Shown here: positions 1 to 14,394 of the stretch, piece by piece | Position numbering within the stretch: the first letter of the stretch is position 1 | Layout: every line of letters begins with the position of its first letter | Assembly: GCA_000442125.1 (NCBI GenBank) | Contig: KE546982.1 | Span: 643,889 to 707,888, forward strand | Length of the DNA: 64,000 nucleotides | From: Opeltia flavorubescens | Taxonomy: Eukaryota; Ascomycota; Lecanoromycetes; Teloschistales; Teloschistaceae | Direction of reading: 5' to 3' | Program-made: the position numbers and the translations under genes | Notes under the pieces: generated by a model | Told to the model about the DNA's origin: nothing | Seen by the model: only the letters and a program-made list of their open reading frames with translations | Databases searched by the model: none

Positions 1-196
1 AAATTAATTACTAAAAGAAATCTATAGAGAAAAATTAAATCGCCTAGTACTTAGTATAATGGAGCTAATTACCTAATTAGATTAGTACTATTAAGTCAGC
101 AGGTTTTAGTATAATAAGCGCCTATAGTTCGCCTAAATAATACGAAAATAAACTATTTATAAATATATAAATTTAAATTTTATAAAAATATTAATA
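1..196 (-). repeat. copia LTR copy (3' LTR, possibly truncated by window start)
   Basis: Bases 1-196 match 5670-5718 and 14678-14832 with differences that are nearly all C/T or G/A. Similarity ends at the shared 'tattaata' (196 and 14832), after which the two sequences differ completely, which marks one LTR edge. The other edge is at or before base 1. Confidence 0.75.
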
Positions 197-1499
197 TACT
201 TTTTTAAATTTATTATTTTTAGTAATAATTCTACTATTTATTCTAATTAATTAAAGGTAGTTCTATATATTATAATTAATTAAAAACTAGAATTTAAAGT
301 TTTATAAGCTTTATAAAAAATTTTATAAAAATTCTATAAATTTATTTTTTATTATAGTTTATAGTCTTTATATTAACTATATATATATTTTAATATATTT
401 TTAGGTTTAGTATAACTTTAAAATATAATAAAAAATAAATCGATTATAATTTAAATATAAAACTTTAAACTATAAAATATATAATTATTTATAGATATTA
501 ATAGCTACTAGGTATTTAAATAATCTAAACGTTTATTCTCTCGCTTATATTATACTATTTAACTACTAATTCTATTATAAATACAATAGCTTTATTACTA
601 GATATAAACTTAATATATTAAAGGTTTAGAAAATAAAAAAAGAAATAGACTAATTATAAATTAAATATAGGCTTTTTAAATAAAATATTAATTTTAATCT
701 ATATAATAGACTAAAATTAAAATTTAATCCTACTTAAATATTATATCCCTAGACTACCGATTCTAAATATAAATAATAGAACTATTAGAGTATATAAGGT
801 AGCTTTTTAATAAAGAGCTTTTTAAAGCCGAGTAGGTTAACGAAATTAGTATAGCGTTAAAGAAAAAGCGATTTTATAAAACCGTTAGCTAGAATTATAT
901 TAGAAGGGACTTATTTAATTTATATAGTATTTAGATTTATTTTCTAGCGAAGCTAGTAATAATATATATCTATATAACGCAATTTAATAGTAAATTATAA
1001 ACTAATATTATTTAAAAATCGAATCGTTTATTAATTATTATATTTAATATAAATAGATATAGTATTTATATCTATATTAATTAAATTAAAGAATTTAATC
1101 TATTAAATAAGTTTTTTATTTATAAATAATATCGCTAATAACTCCGCTTTAATAGAACTCGTTATTATTATTTATTATTTAGTTATTTTCTAGTTAATTA
1201 AGCTATTAAAGAATTTAAAATAAAAGCTTTATAAACTCCGTTTATTATATAGATTATCGCTAAAAGAGGTATTTAAAAAAGCTAAAAATAGTATTTTATC
1301 TTAAATTCTACTATTATAAATAATAAAGTAGTATTTTATATATATTAAATATTTTATAATTCGTTTTACTTTTTTAATATATTTATTAAAAAAATAAATA
1401 AAAAATTTAAATAGTTTTAAAATAGTATATATAATATTTAGTCTAGTTATTATAATAGCGAAATTTAGCGATTTAATATACTACTAATATATATAAATT

Positions 1500-4300
1500 T
1501 TTTAAAATATTATTTACTTTTAATTTTTTTTAAATAATAAAATATTTAATAATAGCGATTTAAAAGCTTTTAAAAAAAATAAAATATTATATTTTATAGT
1601 AATTTTATCGATATAACTATTCTAGTATAGATAAATCTAGCGGAGTTCTTGATTTTATACTATATAAATTCCTAAAAACTATTTAATTTTATCTAGGTAT
1701 CGAATTTTATATTTATTAAAAAGGTAAATCTAAAATTTATCTATTTTAATAGTATATTTTTAATAATAAATAATAGCTATATTATTTATAAAGAAAAAAA
1801 GTATTATATAATTATAAAGAAATAAATATTCTATTTCTACTATTAACTCTAATTCTAAATTAATTAAAATACTTAATAAATCGTTATATTAAAAAATAAA
1901 TAATTTTTTAAAACTATAAAGTACTTAAATAAAAAATAATAATATATTTATATTATTATTCTATCTATTAAAGGTTTATAAATATATAAAAGTTTTAATT
2001 TTAGTATTTATTAATACGTTAATATATTTATATTAATAAGATTCTATATCTATTATTATTATTACCGCTATTATTAATCTAAAAATTCTAATAGTAAACG
2101 TTATAGCGAATATATTCTATTCTATTAATTATAAGTCGCCTTATATATATAAACGGGCTTTATATTTAATAAGATACCTTTTTTTATTAAATTTATATTT
2201 AAATACCTAGGTAGTAGGAATAGATTTTTTATTTACTTTAATAGTATATTCGATAGGTACTTCCTTCTAAATATTTTTTTTTTAAAAAATTTAATTTTAA
2301 CCTTTATAGCTTTTTTAAAGCCTTTAATATATAAATATTTAAATATATTTTTATAAAAACGAGGCTCCGGTAGTAAATTATCGCGATAAAGTTTTAATTT
2401 AATTAAATTTAGTAGTAAATTATTAATAGGTTTATTAATAGTTTTTTTATAGTAATTTTTTACTTTTATAAGGAATATAAATACGGTATAATAAAAAGTA
2501 AAATTTTCTAAGGCTAAATTATTTATAGAGGTAATATATACCTTTTTATAAGGATTTATATAAATTTTAAATAATAAAATAAAATCTTTATTAATTTCTA
2601 GTTATTTTAAAATATATTTTTTTTTTATAAATTTTAAAGTATTTACTTTTAATGGTATATTTTTAAAAATATCTTTAAATAAATCGACTAGTATATTAAT
2701 AGATAGGCTAGATTTAAAAGTATTTTTACCCTTTAAATTTATAAAGCTCGGTAATAGAAAATATATTTAGATAACTTCTCTCTTTTTTTTTTTTACGCTA
2801 GAGGTATTTTACGAAGGTATTTCTACGATAGCGAGCTCTTTTTTATCGCTTTCTAAGTTTTTAAAGCTTAAATCGGTAATAAAATATAAAAGATCTATAT
2901 ATAATATATTTAGCGTATTAAAAATAAAAGATTTTTTTAATAATTTAAACTAGATTTATCTATTTATAATTATTAAATTCTTTTTTATTAAATATAATAT
3001 CGCGAGTATAAATTACTTTTTTTTAATTAAGGATTTAGATATTAAAAATATTAGTATCTTTATACCCTACTAAAAAGTTTATATACACTCGCGGTTTTAT
3101 TTTTTAAAAGCGAGATATATATTTAATAAATAAAAAAACTTTATATTTATATTAGCGAATATAGCTAAAATTTAGTTTATAATCTATTATTTTTTTAAAA
3201 GATATTTTCTATAAATATTTCGCTATAAATATATAATTTATAATAAAACCAGCTATTTTTACTATCTAGAGCTAAAAATAATTAGATAGTTTTACTTCTA
3301 TTAGTATTACTTTTATTTTAATAATAAAAACTCCTTTTTTATATTCTAAATAACCGTTTTATTTAGAGAAATTAGGCGCTAAAAGTTTATAGCTAATCTC
3401 TAGTTTTTTAATAAATTACGTAAATTCTAATCCTAATATATATTCGCTATTTATTTAAATAAATATTATTTTATAATTCTATTACTACTAAATCGTTTTA
3501 ATAGTAGTTTTAAAGATATTTATTATATTTAATTTAAAGCGATATATATATATTATATAAAAATCTTTTTTTAAATAAACTATATAGGAAATCTATTAAT
3601 TTTTATTTATAATTATATTTATTAGAATTAAATTATAAATTATTTTAAAGAACGGCTTTTTAAAATATTCCGTTTTTATAGGCGATTTAAATATAATTTT
3701 ATATATTTTAAAAAGTATATATATTTTATATTCGTTTATTACTAGTACTTTTTATTTATCTAAAATTTTTATTTTTTTAATAGTTCTAGTAAAGTATTAA
3801 ATAGCTTTATTACTAGTATAAATAAAAAGCTAATACTATTTAAATAAAATACCGATTTTTATAATAGTAAAAGCGGTTTAAAAATCTATTTAACTAGTAA
3901 AACTATTTTTAAAAAAATAATAACCGTTATTTTTCTTTAAATAAACTATTATTTAGCTATTTTAATATAAATAATAATATTAAGTATTAAAATAAAGGCC
4001 TTTATCTACTAATATACTTTCTCCTACTAGATTTATTATAAAATCTAGTATATAGTATATATTTATAAGCGTTATAAATATTTTATTAACTAGTTTTTTT
4101 ATATTTATATTTATTTTTTTATAGGTTTTAACCCGTATTAAAATTATTCTAATATTAAATAATTCGCTATTTATATACTCGCGCTTTTTAATAAAGCGAT
4201 CTTTTATAGAATTATTATATATATAAATTAGGGAGCCGTAATCTATAATCTATAAGGAGTAAAGATAAAAATTTATAGTAAAAATATTTAAAAATATAGT
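1500..4300 (-). pseudogene. copia pol remnants (protease/pre-integrase, reverse transcriptase)
   Basis: Translating the minus strand gives recognisable but stop-filled pieces. Near 4,260-4,220 'IDYGSLIYI' corresponds to the copia aspartic-protease start (D-S-G-A/S-S-x-H family motif). Near 4,040-4,000 'NLVGESILVDKGLYF' matches the fungal GAG-pre-integrase end. Near 2,280-2,150 a peptide corresponds to the F-K-x-K-x-N/D-x-x-G-x-x-x-K-Y-K-A-R-L start of copia reverse transcriptase. At about 1,800-1,770 the Y-V-D-D catalytic box has become I-N-N, the change expected from G-to-A mutation of both Asp codons. The family assignment rests on these motifs; the stretches between them are too decayed to trace. 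Confidence 0.7.
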
Positions 4301-5669
4301 AAATATACCGAGATTTAATAGTATAGATATATCGGATTTCTTTTTATTATCTATTTATTTTATTTTATAATCTTTTATTTATTTAATAACTTTATTTACT
4401 TTTATTTTAAATATAAAATTTTTAAATTTTTTTTCGATTTATTTTTAAATATATAATTTAAGCTTCTATATAGGCTATAAAGTTTTCCTAAAATAATTTT
4501 TATAAAGATAAAAATAATCCGTCTATTAATATATAAGTCTGTAAATATATAGACTAGATTTATTAATATACTTATTATATAAATAATTTCGATAATTATA
4601 TAATCGATTTTTACTAGTATTTTTATTTCTATAGATATAAATTTTATTAATAATAGTAAAAGCGGTATAAAATACTAATTTAATTTTTGTATTATATATA
4701 TAAATATAAATATAAAATTATTTAATAAAATAGTAGAATAATATTATATAAAACTCTATTATTATATTTATTAATATAAAAATTATTCCGCTTAATATTA
4801 ATATATACTTTTTAATTATTATAGCGAAATCTTAATAAACCCGTTTAATATCTACTATTTTAATTATTCTATACTTTTTTCCTTTTTAATATATAAATAA
4901 TTAATCGTTAATCTATTTTTCTATAATTTAATAAATTAAAAAACCTACTATAAGTTTAATATATTAATGTTCAAGGTTTATAAAACGAGCTAAATCGGAT
5001 AAAAATAATTTTATTTTAAATATTTAAAGGATATTCTATAAATATATTTTAATATTTTAAATATAAATAATATTTTAAACTATAAACGTTTTATATATAA
5101 AATTAATAATAATAGTAAAAAATTTAAATTATCGCTTTTATTTAAATAGATTAAATTTATATTCGATTATTTCTATTTTATAGTTTTTATATAACGCTTC
5201 CGCTACTATAATTAATATAGTAATATTTAATATACTTATAGGTTATTTACAATAAAATTCTTCTAATTTAATAATTATATTAGGCTTAATTAGAAGGCTA
5301 AAATTTTTAAAAAACTAGATTTTATAGCCGACGGCTTTTATTTTAACTATCGAAATTTATAGATTCTAATCTTTAAAATTAATAAATTTAAATTTTTATT
5401 TACTTATAATACTAACGAAAGTATATATATATAAAAAGAAAAGGTTAAATAATTAAATAAATAGTTTTTATATCTTTTATTTAAATTAAAGAAATTTTTT
5501 TAATAAATATATAGTAAAGGTTTTTTAATACGTTTAATAGGCCTTTAAATTAAATTAAATACTAAATTAATACTAATCTAGTAAATAAATATAAATATAA
5601 TACTATAAATANNTAAANNTATATAATTNCGGGTTTATAANTATTAAATAAATACGTGTATATATATAT

Positions 5670-5718
5670 AAATTAATTACTAAAAAAAATCTATAGAGAA
5701 AAATTAAATCGTTTAATA
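5670..5718 (-). repeat. copia LTR copy, proximal part (left of hAT insertion)
   Basis: Matches window bases 1-49. It ends with 'gtttaata', which is the left copy of the 8-bp target-site duplication of the hAT element. The undisturbed LTR has 'gcctagta' at the same place. Confidence 0.75.
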
Positions 5719-5745
5719 TACTCGTCGGAATGGGTTGGGGAAACC
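5719..5745 (+). repeat. hAT terminal inverted repeat, left
   Basis: 'tactcgtcggaatgggttgg' starts the element. About 20 of the first 27 positions agree with the inverted right end, and several differences are C/T or G/A transitions that RIP would create. Confidence 0.7.
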
Positions 5746-8199
5746 TATACTCAATCCGACCTAACCCGCGAATAGGTCGGGTTGGGTTGGGTTTTTAACG
5801 ATTTTTTAAAACCCACGTGAGTTAGGTTATTAACGGGTTAGGTTAGGTTTAACCTAAAACCTTAGAAGTTTTATATTTAGTATACTATTATTAGGCTCTT
5901 TATATAATAATTTATATTAGAGCTATAGTAATTATTATAATAAACTAATTATAGCTTAATTAAATATAAAAATTGTTTAATATAGTTTTATTATAGAATC
6001 GGGCTAGAATTATAAATAGCCCGGTATTTATAGTAGATATTATAAAATATATATATATAAAAAAAAACGTTATAGATTAAAATAATTATAATATATAAAA
6101 TTATTTATTAATATAGCTTAAATAAATATATAAATAAATAAATAAGATTTAAAAAAACGAATTCGAAAACGCTAATTTAATATATATTTTAAATACTATA
6201 GGTTAATCTAGCTGCTATTAAATTAGCGCTATAATACTATTATATATAAACTTTAAATTTTTTATATCTTTTTTATAAGAATTATATTCTTTAGAAATAT
6301 TATTATTTTTTTAGTATAAATCGTATAAAGGTTCGATATTAGAAATATAAGTAGATAATTAGAATAGAATATTAGAAGACTTATATTTAAGCTGATATAT
6401 TAGAAAAGCTTTTACCGCCTTTTATAATACTTTTAAAGCCTTCGATTAAATCTATATCCCTTTTTTCTGTAATTTAATGAAAATTTTTTTAATGATACGC
6501 TAGAAAAGTGCTTTAAAAAGTATAAGATCTGTAAATTTTTATAGACGGCGAATTTTATAAAGTATTATAACTAGATATTAAATTATTATAAAGATTACTA
6601 TTTAGATTAAAGTATTAATTTGCTTATTTTTCCTAGAAGTTCTTTTTTTTTTTATTTTGGTTGAAGTTTTATATTGAAGAATCCGGGGTTTAGTAGCTGT
6701 TTAAACTTTTTTATTAACTCGCTATTTAATAGGGGTTTTTCGCTTCGATTAAGCCCTTCTTTTGATTCTTTGAGGTGGTTTATTCTTTCCAGCTTTTATA
6801 GTAGTCGTCTTTTAACGAACGGAAGAAGGCTTATAAAGTAGTTGTTTTGTATTTAATCGTTCAGCCTATAGTTTACGACCTTAATATTATTTTTAAGGTT
6901 ATATAGGCTGAGCCGCTTATTTAGGGGTAAGCGGTAAAAAATTTTTTAGGTGGTTAGGTGTAATCTTTTTAGGATAATCGGACTGAATAGAAGGTAAAAA
7001 TAGCTGTTTAGGATTTATTTTATTAATAACTTCTTTAAGTATTATTATATCGTTTTTGTTTTAGATTTTATCTGTTAGGATAGTTATAATTTGCTTAGAT
7101 ATAGTAGCTAGTAAACTAGTCTATAAGTTAGTATACTTTAATTGGAAGATTCGTTTAAAGATTACTATAATAATTAGTATAAGATATAGGTACTATAAAA
7201 TGAAACTAGTATAAAACGAAGAGTATAAAATAATTAAAAATAATATTGAAGTTTGAATAAATCCGAGGTTAAAATCCTGGAAAAAGTAATATAGAAATTA
7301 CGCTATAATCTATTTCTAGAGCAACCGTTTAAATTAAAAAAAAGGGGCTGGTAAAAAAAAATATATAGAGTAACTGTACTCGCTATTAAAAAAAAACCTT
7401 TACTATCGAATTTATATTATATCTTCTTTTTTTAATCTTAAAAATACTTTTTAGACTTTAAATATTCTAAATAGCTCCTAGATCTTTTTATTAAGACTGA
7501 CCGATTTATAATTTGATAATAATCTAACGATAGTTAATAAAAAATATCGCAACTACTTTTATGTAGAGGATAAACGCGATGTTTTTCTATAATAGTAGAA
7601 TATTATATATTAGACCGTTATAAATTTAGAAAGGGAAAAGCTTAAGTATATCTATTAGAGTAGTTATAAAAAGGTAACTGTATAGGACTATTTCTAAAAA
7701 TATACTTTTTTATTTAATAGTAAACCGGGCGTGGTTTGTACGTAATATAGAATAATACTTACCTATTTAATAAACGGGTAAGATATAAATATAATTAAAA
7801 TATATATTACTACGTTTAAATATAAAGGAAAAGTAAAGAGTTATAGGCTTTTTTAAATAACTCTATAAGATTTATAAAAGAATAAGGTACGTATTATAAA
7901 TTAATTATTATAAAGATTATTATATTTCTTTCTATATAGTAGAATTTTTTACTATTTTATTTAGGTTACTAAATACGAGGTCCTTTTAAAGGAAGTAAAG
8001 CGCGAGAATTTCGATACCTAGTTTTTACGTTGGATTATTATAATAGATTAAAATTTTATTATAATTGAAAATATTGAAACTTTTTATATATTTTAGTATT
8101 TTAATTAAATAATTAAATTATCTAGCTTATTATTTTTTCGAAATTATTTATTTAAACTTTTAAATGATATTAAAGAATAATTATTTAATAATTTACCTC

Positions 8200-9950
8200 G
8201 ATATATAAAGGTTTTAATTATACTCGATTATTAGTTAGTAAAAAACTATTAATTATATATATTGATTATTACGTTTTTTATTAATATAACTTAGAATTAG
8301 TATAAAGTTTTTATTAGTTTCGAGTATATCTTAAAATATTATACTAGCGTATATCTTATAAAAATAATTAAAGGAATACTAAAGAATTTCGAGCTGGAAA
8401 ATAGAATATTAGCTATTACTATAGATAACGCAAGTAATAATAAGATAATATTTAAAAATATCTTAGAAAACCTTTAAGATATTATAGAATACGTTAATTA
8501 TTACGAAAAAGATTGCGATTTTTTAGATAACGAGGATAATACAGCTTTAGGATTAGTATACGTCCCGTATTTAATATATATTTTACAGCTAGTACTAGGC
8601 GCGTTACTAGATAACGTTCGTATTAATCCTACGAATAATAAACTGTAGAGAAACTGGCTAGATTAAAAAGATAAAAACGAGGTTTAATAAGTTTAAAAGG
8701 ATTTATTAACTATATTAGTAAAAATATATAAATATTATAATAATTATTATAGTAATCTAATTTAAAGGAGAATAATAATTATTTACTATAATACTACTAA
8801 CTTAAATTTGTAAAATAAGCGTTTATATAAATATAAGCGGGGTTTATAAAAGTATCTTTAGTAATATTTAGCTTTAAAGAATTTAAGCTGAATAGAATAA
8901 TCCTTTTATTATAAATCTATTAAATAAAGAATAAAAACGATTTTGGACCTAATAACTATTAAAACTTTTTTAAAATATTACTAGCCGGTGGGATTTAATA
9001 TACTATATACTTATCTATATATATAGCCTACAAATAGAACTAGACTTATATTTCGACCGATTAGAAAAAATAGGGTATCTTCGTTTTAATAATAATAAAT
9101 AGAGCTAGATTTAATATTTTATTTAGGTATTAAAACCTTTCTATATTTTTATTAAAATATTAAGTATAACGCGGGCTCCTATAATATATCTTTTATTCTA
9201 GATATATAATCGTTTTTTTGATTATTTTAATATTATTAAGAATCGGTTAAAAAGAAAAAGAATAGTTTGGAAGAAAATAATAGTAGGCGCGATTAATATA
9301 GTTTATAAAAAGCTTCAGGCTTATTATAGCTAAACCCTAATAGGACTCAGGCTATTATATAAAAAAGCAATATTATTTTATCTATTTTTAGCTACTACGT
9401 AATTTGTGGGTTGGAGTAATAATAAAATAGGTACTTTTTAGAGTAAAGTCTACTAGTAGGCTTTAAAAAATATATATTATTAATATATTAACCGATTATA
9501 TAAAAGACCTAGTATAACTAGACGATCTAGTTAGTAAACTATAATTTACTCGGATATTATAACGTTAAATAATCTACTTAATAATATCGACTAGGATTTT
9601 ATTATAGCTAAAGTAATAAACGAGTTCGACGAATATTGTAAATAGTATACGTGGTTTTTATAGTAATTATTATAATAATCGGCTATCTTATTAATCTAGT
9701 ATTATAGGTTTATTCTTATATAATAAAAATCCGAATAAGCCTAAAAAGCCTATACTATAATAATGGGCGGAGTTAGAGCCTCGGTTCCCTATTATAGTAT
9801 ATATAGTACGGGATATATTTAGTGTAGCGTTATCCGGTATTATTAACGAAACTCTATTTTTAATTACTAGCCGATTATACGGTAGTTATAAATTATATTA
9901 TTTATCTATAATCCGAGTAAAAATAATTATTTATTAGTATTATTTATAGG
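8200..9950 (+). pseudogene. hAT transposase remnant
   Basis: Seen: at 8415-8441 the reading is I-T-I-D-N-A-S-N-N, the conserved catalytic aspartate block of hAT transposases (T-D-N-A-S-N-N). About 1.35 kb downstream, 9779-9915 reads P-R-F-P...V-R-D-I-F-S-V-A-L-S-G...N-E-T-L-F...S-R-L, matching the C-terminal hAT dimerisation domain, where the usual order is arginine-aspartate, small residues, E-R-x-F-S, then R. The two blocks are in different frames and many TAA/TAG codons intervene, so the gene is dead. The order and spacing fit a plus-strand transposase of usual length. The N-terminal BED zinc finger was not located. Confidence 0.7.
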
Positions 9951-12693
9951 AGAATGCGTATATAAAATATATTATACTTTAAGATCTCGCTTTAAATAAA
10001 CCGTTAGATAAAAAAAATATTTAAAAAGAGGAATAAATCCGAAGTAAAGTATTTATAGAAGCGGCGGACTATATAAGCGATAAGGATAAAAATAAACCTT
10101 TTATAGCTTATTAGATAAGGATAATTAACTGGAGTTTTTATAACTTTATTTAAAAAAATATATAGGCTTCTTCTACTGTATTTTCGAAAAAAAGATTATT
10201 TTTGGCGCGAGAATCTATTTCGAACGATAGTACTACCTTTAGCCAGTCTCGGCGTTTAGAGAAATAAAAGAAAAACGCGGATATATAAAAAATTTCTAGA
10301 GGATACCTATCGATTGTATATAAATAAAAGAGTTTTTTATAATAATTATTGTAATAATTAAGAATTGATTTTTAAATTAAAAAAATACGGTATTTAAATA
10401 TATTATCTATCCTATTAAAAAATTGCTTAATATTAACCGTATACTAAAACTTATATAAAGGAAAGCTTTTCTAGTAGAAATTAGTTTAGCGTAAATAGGT
10501 ATAAATTCTAAACTTATCTTTGAATAGGAGTACCTCTATCGGGCCTATAATAGGCTCGATAAAGTAATTCTCCCTTTTACTTTAGTATTTCTCTGTTTAT
10601 TCGGGCTCCTACCCCCTAGAGACTGTGGAGCCTCTAGAGGATAGGACGGGGCGACGGAGGCGGCGGCTGCGTTAGATAATAATAAAAGAAAAAGGAAATA
10701 GATTAAAAGAAAAAATTCTTTTATAATAGTTTCTAGCTAGTGCAAATAGTATATATATTATTAAATTGAAGAAAAATCAAATAAAAATAATAAAAATAAT
10801 AAAAATAATAAAAATNAATAAAAATAATAAAAATAATAAAAATAATAAAAATCTACCGCTATTATATACAATATTTATAATACTTTTTTTTATTTTCTAT
10901 TATTATTGTTTTTTTACTTTTTAAATAATTAAAATTATAACGATAGTTTAATTCTACTTGAATTTCTTTATTATTAAACTATAAGTAATCTATTTATAAC
11001 GTTATAGTAATTATTGTAATAAGCCTAAATTAATATAGTATATTTAATATATCTCCGGGCTCCCTCCTTTAATAACTAGAGGCGTTTAGAATCGTTCGCT
11101 AGGTACTTTGCTTTAATAGGCAGAGTGTTTTCGTCCCAGTTTCCAGTTATAAGATAGTAGGTATCTTTTATACTATTAGAATTTAGGTTTGGATTAAACT
11201 ATCTACTATTAAAATACTTTTCCTACTATTAAACAGGCCCTAATAGAGTAATCCAGCCTTTTTTATATTTTTCTTTTTTAAATAGATTATAGTGTGCGGC
11301 TATATTACGAATAATAATTTTATCTATTTTTAAGAAATACTACTAAGGTGGAGGAAAATTTATCCTAATCGTTCTATCCTAGAGCTATTAGCTAAAAGGT
11401 TATTATAATAATTACTATATACTTATATTAGAAATGATTAAATACTTCGAATATTTTTTTTTATAGAGATAGGGATCTAGATTGCAATTCTTGATGTGTT
11501 TGAGTTTAATTTTATACTCGATAATCCGATTTTTTTATCTAGTACGCTCTTATTTATTATTCCGCTTTTTACGGCGTTCCGCGAAAAAAGTTTATATTCG
11601 TTTACCTTCTTTTAATAGTTCTTTGTTACTTTTAGGCGGTTGTTTTCTATAATTATAGTGATTTGTATACGATTAAAGAGAGATTGAGATAGAATCTAGA
11701 TTAATAGATTAGTATAAAGATTACTATAAGTATTAAACTTACTATTATTATTCTTATTATTAGAAATATCCTTAAATGCGGGATTGCTATTATCCTAAAC
11801 ACGTGTATTTTTTAGGTTGTAATTAACGCTATATTACTTTATATAAATAGAAGCGTGCTTACTTTGGATAATACTAGATATTTGATATTAGAGTAAAGAC
11901 TATTATAAAGATTACTATAGCTTACCGCTTTTCGATTAATATATTAATTTCCTATTTTATTATCGTCGATTAATCCTCGGAAGATGTATTTTAATATTTA
12001 GAGGAATTTTTAAGAGCTGTACAAGCTCGACTAATCGCTATATTATCTATACTTTTTTTTTTCTTTAATTCCGCCTTTTCTTCTATAAATTTACTAGTGC
12101 GATTACGAGCTTTAACCGTATAAGGATTCTAGTTAAGCTCCGATTCGGCCTTTCTTTTTAGCTGGGGTCTAGGAGGTCGACCTAGCTTTTCTCGATTGGA
12201 TAGTATAACGTCTAATAACTTTTAGTAATAGAATAAGATAATTATTGTAATAATCTCGCTTTATAGAAAAAATACTTAAAAATAAATATATTAGATATAA
12301 ACCCGTTATATATTTTATATTAGTAGTATATTATTAATATTTATAAAATCGTTTAAATCTATGTCTTCTTCTTTCTTAACTACGATTTTAGAGTTAATAT
12401 CTATAGTATTTAGATCAATAGGTATATTATTAACTAGCCGGAGATAATTAGTAAATATATAATAACAACTATACTTATATTACCGGATATTTTAGGAGCT
12501 TTGGATAATCGAGCTTTAAAAGCTGGTATTTGAACGGCTTTTCGTTTAGTTCTTGCTATATTATAGTAATTTTTGTAGTAGTTCTACTAAAATATTGAAA
12601 AACTGTAAAAAGGTGCAGGAACCTGAGGTAGGTAGAAAGAAAGAAAAGAAAAGGAATTGGTAGATAATAAAAAATAGTTTTGGCGCTACTGGG

Positions 12694-13033
12694 TACTAGC
12701 GCCGGNTATACCCGCTAGCGCTAAAATCACTTTTTTTTACTATTTGAATATTTATTTAATTATAACTATTATAATTATTATTATATCTATCTAAATAAAT
12801 AGCTACTATTATTTTTTGATAAATTAAACTGAGCTGTTAAATAATTTCTATAAAAAAATATAAAGCGTAAAAGATATAGTATGAAAAATATTGTCCTAGT
12901 AAGTTTGATATAAAAAATACGCTAGTAGTGGACTAGCGCCGGGTATACCCGCTAGCGCCAAAATCACTTTTTCTTACTATTTGAATATTTTTTTAGTTAT
13001 AACTATTATAATTATTATTATAACTATCTAATA
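12694..13033. repeat. duplicated ~100-bp segment with a GC-rich palindrome
   Basis: Two copies (about 12694-12798 and 12931-13033) share 'ctagcgc', the palindrome 'cgggtatacccg', a second 'ctagcgc', then 'aaaatcac', a T-run, 'tactatttgaatatt' and an AT-rich tail. The first copy has one N inside the palindrome. The GC-rich core stands out sharply from the AT-rich background and has kept CpG and GpC steps. Possible meanings are a protein-binding site of the hAT element or a smaller nested element; nothing decides between them. Confidence 0.65.
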
Positions 13034-14161
13034 AATTATACTATAGTAAATAATATTTATAGTATCTATATATTAAAGGAATTTTGAGAATCGGATAAAA
13101 ATTACTAATATTATAATAAAAAAAATATATTTTAGGTAATAAATATATAAGTTTTGCTCTAATTAATAGGCTTAAAAGGGGATTTTTTTACTTAATTCCT
13201 TTTTCCTTTTTATATACACCTTCTACTATTAACTTTTCTATAATAGTTCGTGATTTTGCTATACTATAGTATAAAAGGTAAGCTTTCTATTATAATAACT
13301 ATTATAACTACCGTTATTAATCTTTTTCAGCTATTATATTTAAGTTTGATCGAGGATTTTATTTAATCTAGCTTAAAGTCGCTATAGTAAGTTTTTTATA
13401 TATTTTTATTTTATAGATTTATATAAACTTTCTTTTATAAAGATACCGCGTTAAATAAAAGCTTAGGCTAAATATACTATAAAATCCACGATCGTAAAAA
13501 AAGCATTTGCTACTAAGCTAGTAAAGCGTGTATATAGATCTAAATTTAAAGGTAAGTTATAGTAATTATTATATTAATTCTACTCCTACTAATAACTACT
13601 AGTAAAAGCTCTTAAGGAGATATAATATTTATAGAAAACCGTTAATCTTTTAATTCTAAAAGCGCTATTTATTCGACTATACCGTGAAATTATATAAAAT
13701 TTTATAGGCTCGGGGGGAATTCGGTTTAAATAAAATATATTCGAGGCTTTAAAAGAAGTATCCTTGTTAATAATAGTCGAATGGTTTAATAGTAAGTAAT
13801 TAATAGTTTTATTTATTACCTTATTATAATAATTATTATAGTAATTAATATTACTATAATTTATATAAAGCGTATTATAGTAATATTTATAGATATGAAA
13901 CTAGTTAATTTCTTCGTTTATTCCGATTATAAGTAAAGGGTATACTTATAAAATATAATTACTATTTTTTATTAATTTTTTTAAATTAATATATTAGAGC
14001 TTTTTATAAGTACCAGCCTGGTACTTTTACTTTGTTATTTAAAGTAGTTTAGGCTATTCCACTTACACGTCGCAATTGTCAAAGTAATTAGGGTAATAGG
14101 CGAAATACTCGCGAGAATAGTGGAAAGACTTTGTATTCTAGCGATAATAGCGGAAACCCTA

Positions 14162-14394
14162 AAGATAATAGTAGAGATACTCAAAATAATAGTTAAAATC
14201 CTTAAAATTAGGGTGAAAATACTTAAAATTAGGGTGAGAATATTTAAAATAAGGGTGAAAGTATTTAAAATAAGGGTAAAAATACCTAAAATAAGGGTGG
14301 AGATACTTAAAATAAGGGTGAAAGTGTTTAAAATAAGGGTAGAAATATTTAAAATACCGACGGAAATATTTAAGATAACGGCGGAAATAATATA
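14162..14394 (+). repeat. 21-bp minisatellite in the hAT right arm
   Basis: About eleven degenerate tandem units of 21 bp, consensus 'aaaataagggtgaaagtattt'. Because the period is a multiple of three and units lack stops, the plus strand can be read as heptads of the type I-L/F-K-I-R-V-K for 91 codons. I regard this as a repeat by-product and not as a gene: it lies inside a RIP-killed transposon and has no ordinary protein sequence around it. Confidence 0.8.

Noticed and set aside
5745-5860. 'gggttggg' runs as telomere or G-quadruplex array
   Set aside because: They belong to the hAT left end and are mirrored as 'cccaacc' at the right end; not a regular array.
10780-10850. 'aataaaaataat' run as a regulatory element
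   Set aside because: Simple AT microsatellite within the degraded transposon.
14085-14360. 'ttaggg'-like words suggesting telomeric repeats
   Set aside because: They recur at 21-base spacing within a longer unit and not as tandem hexamers.
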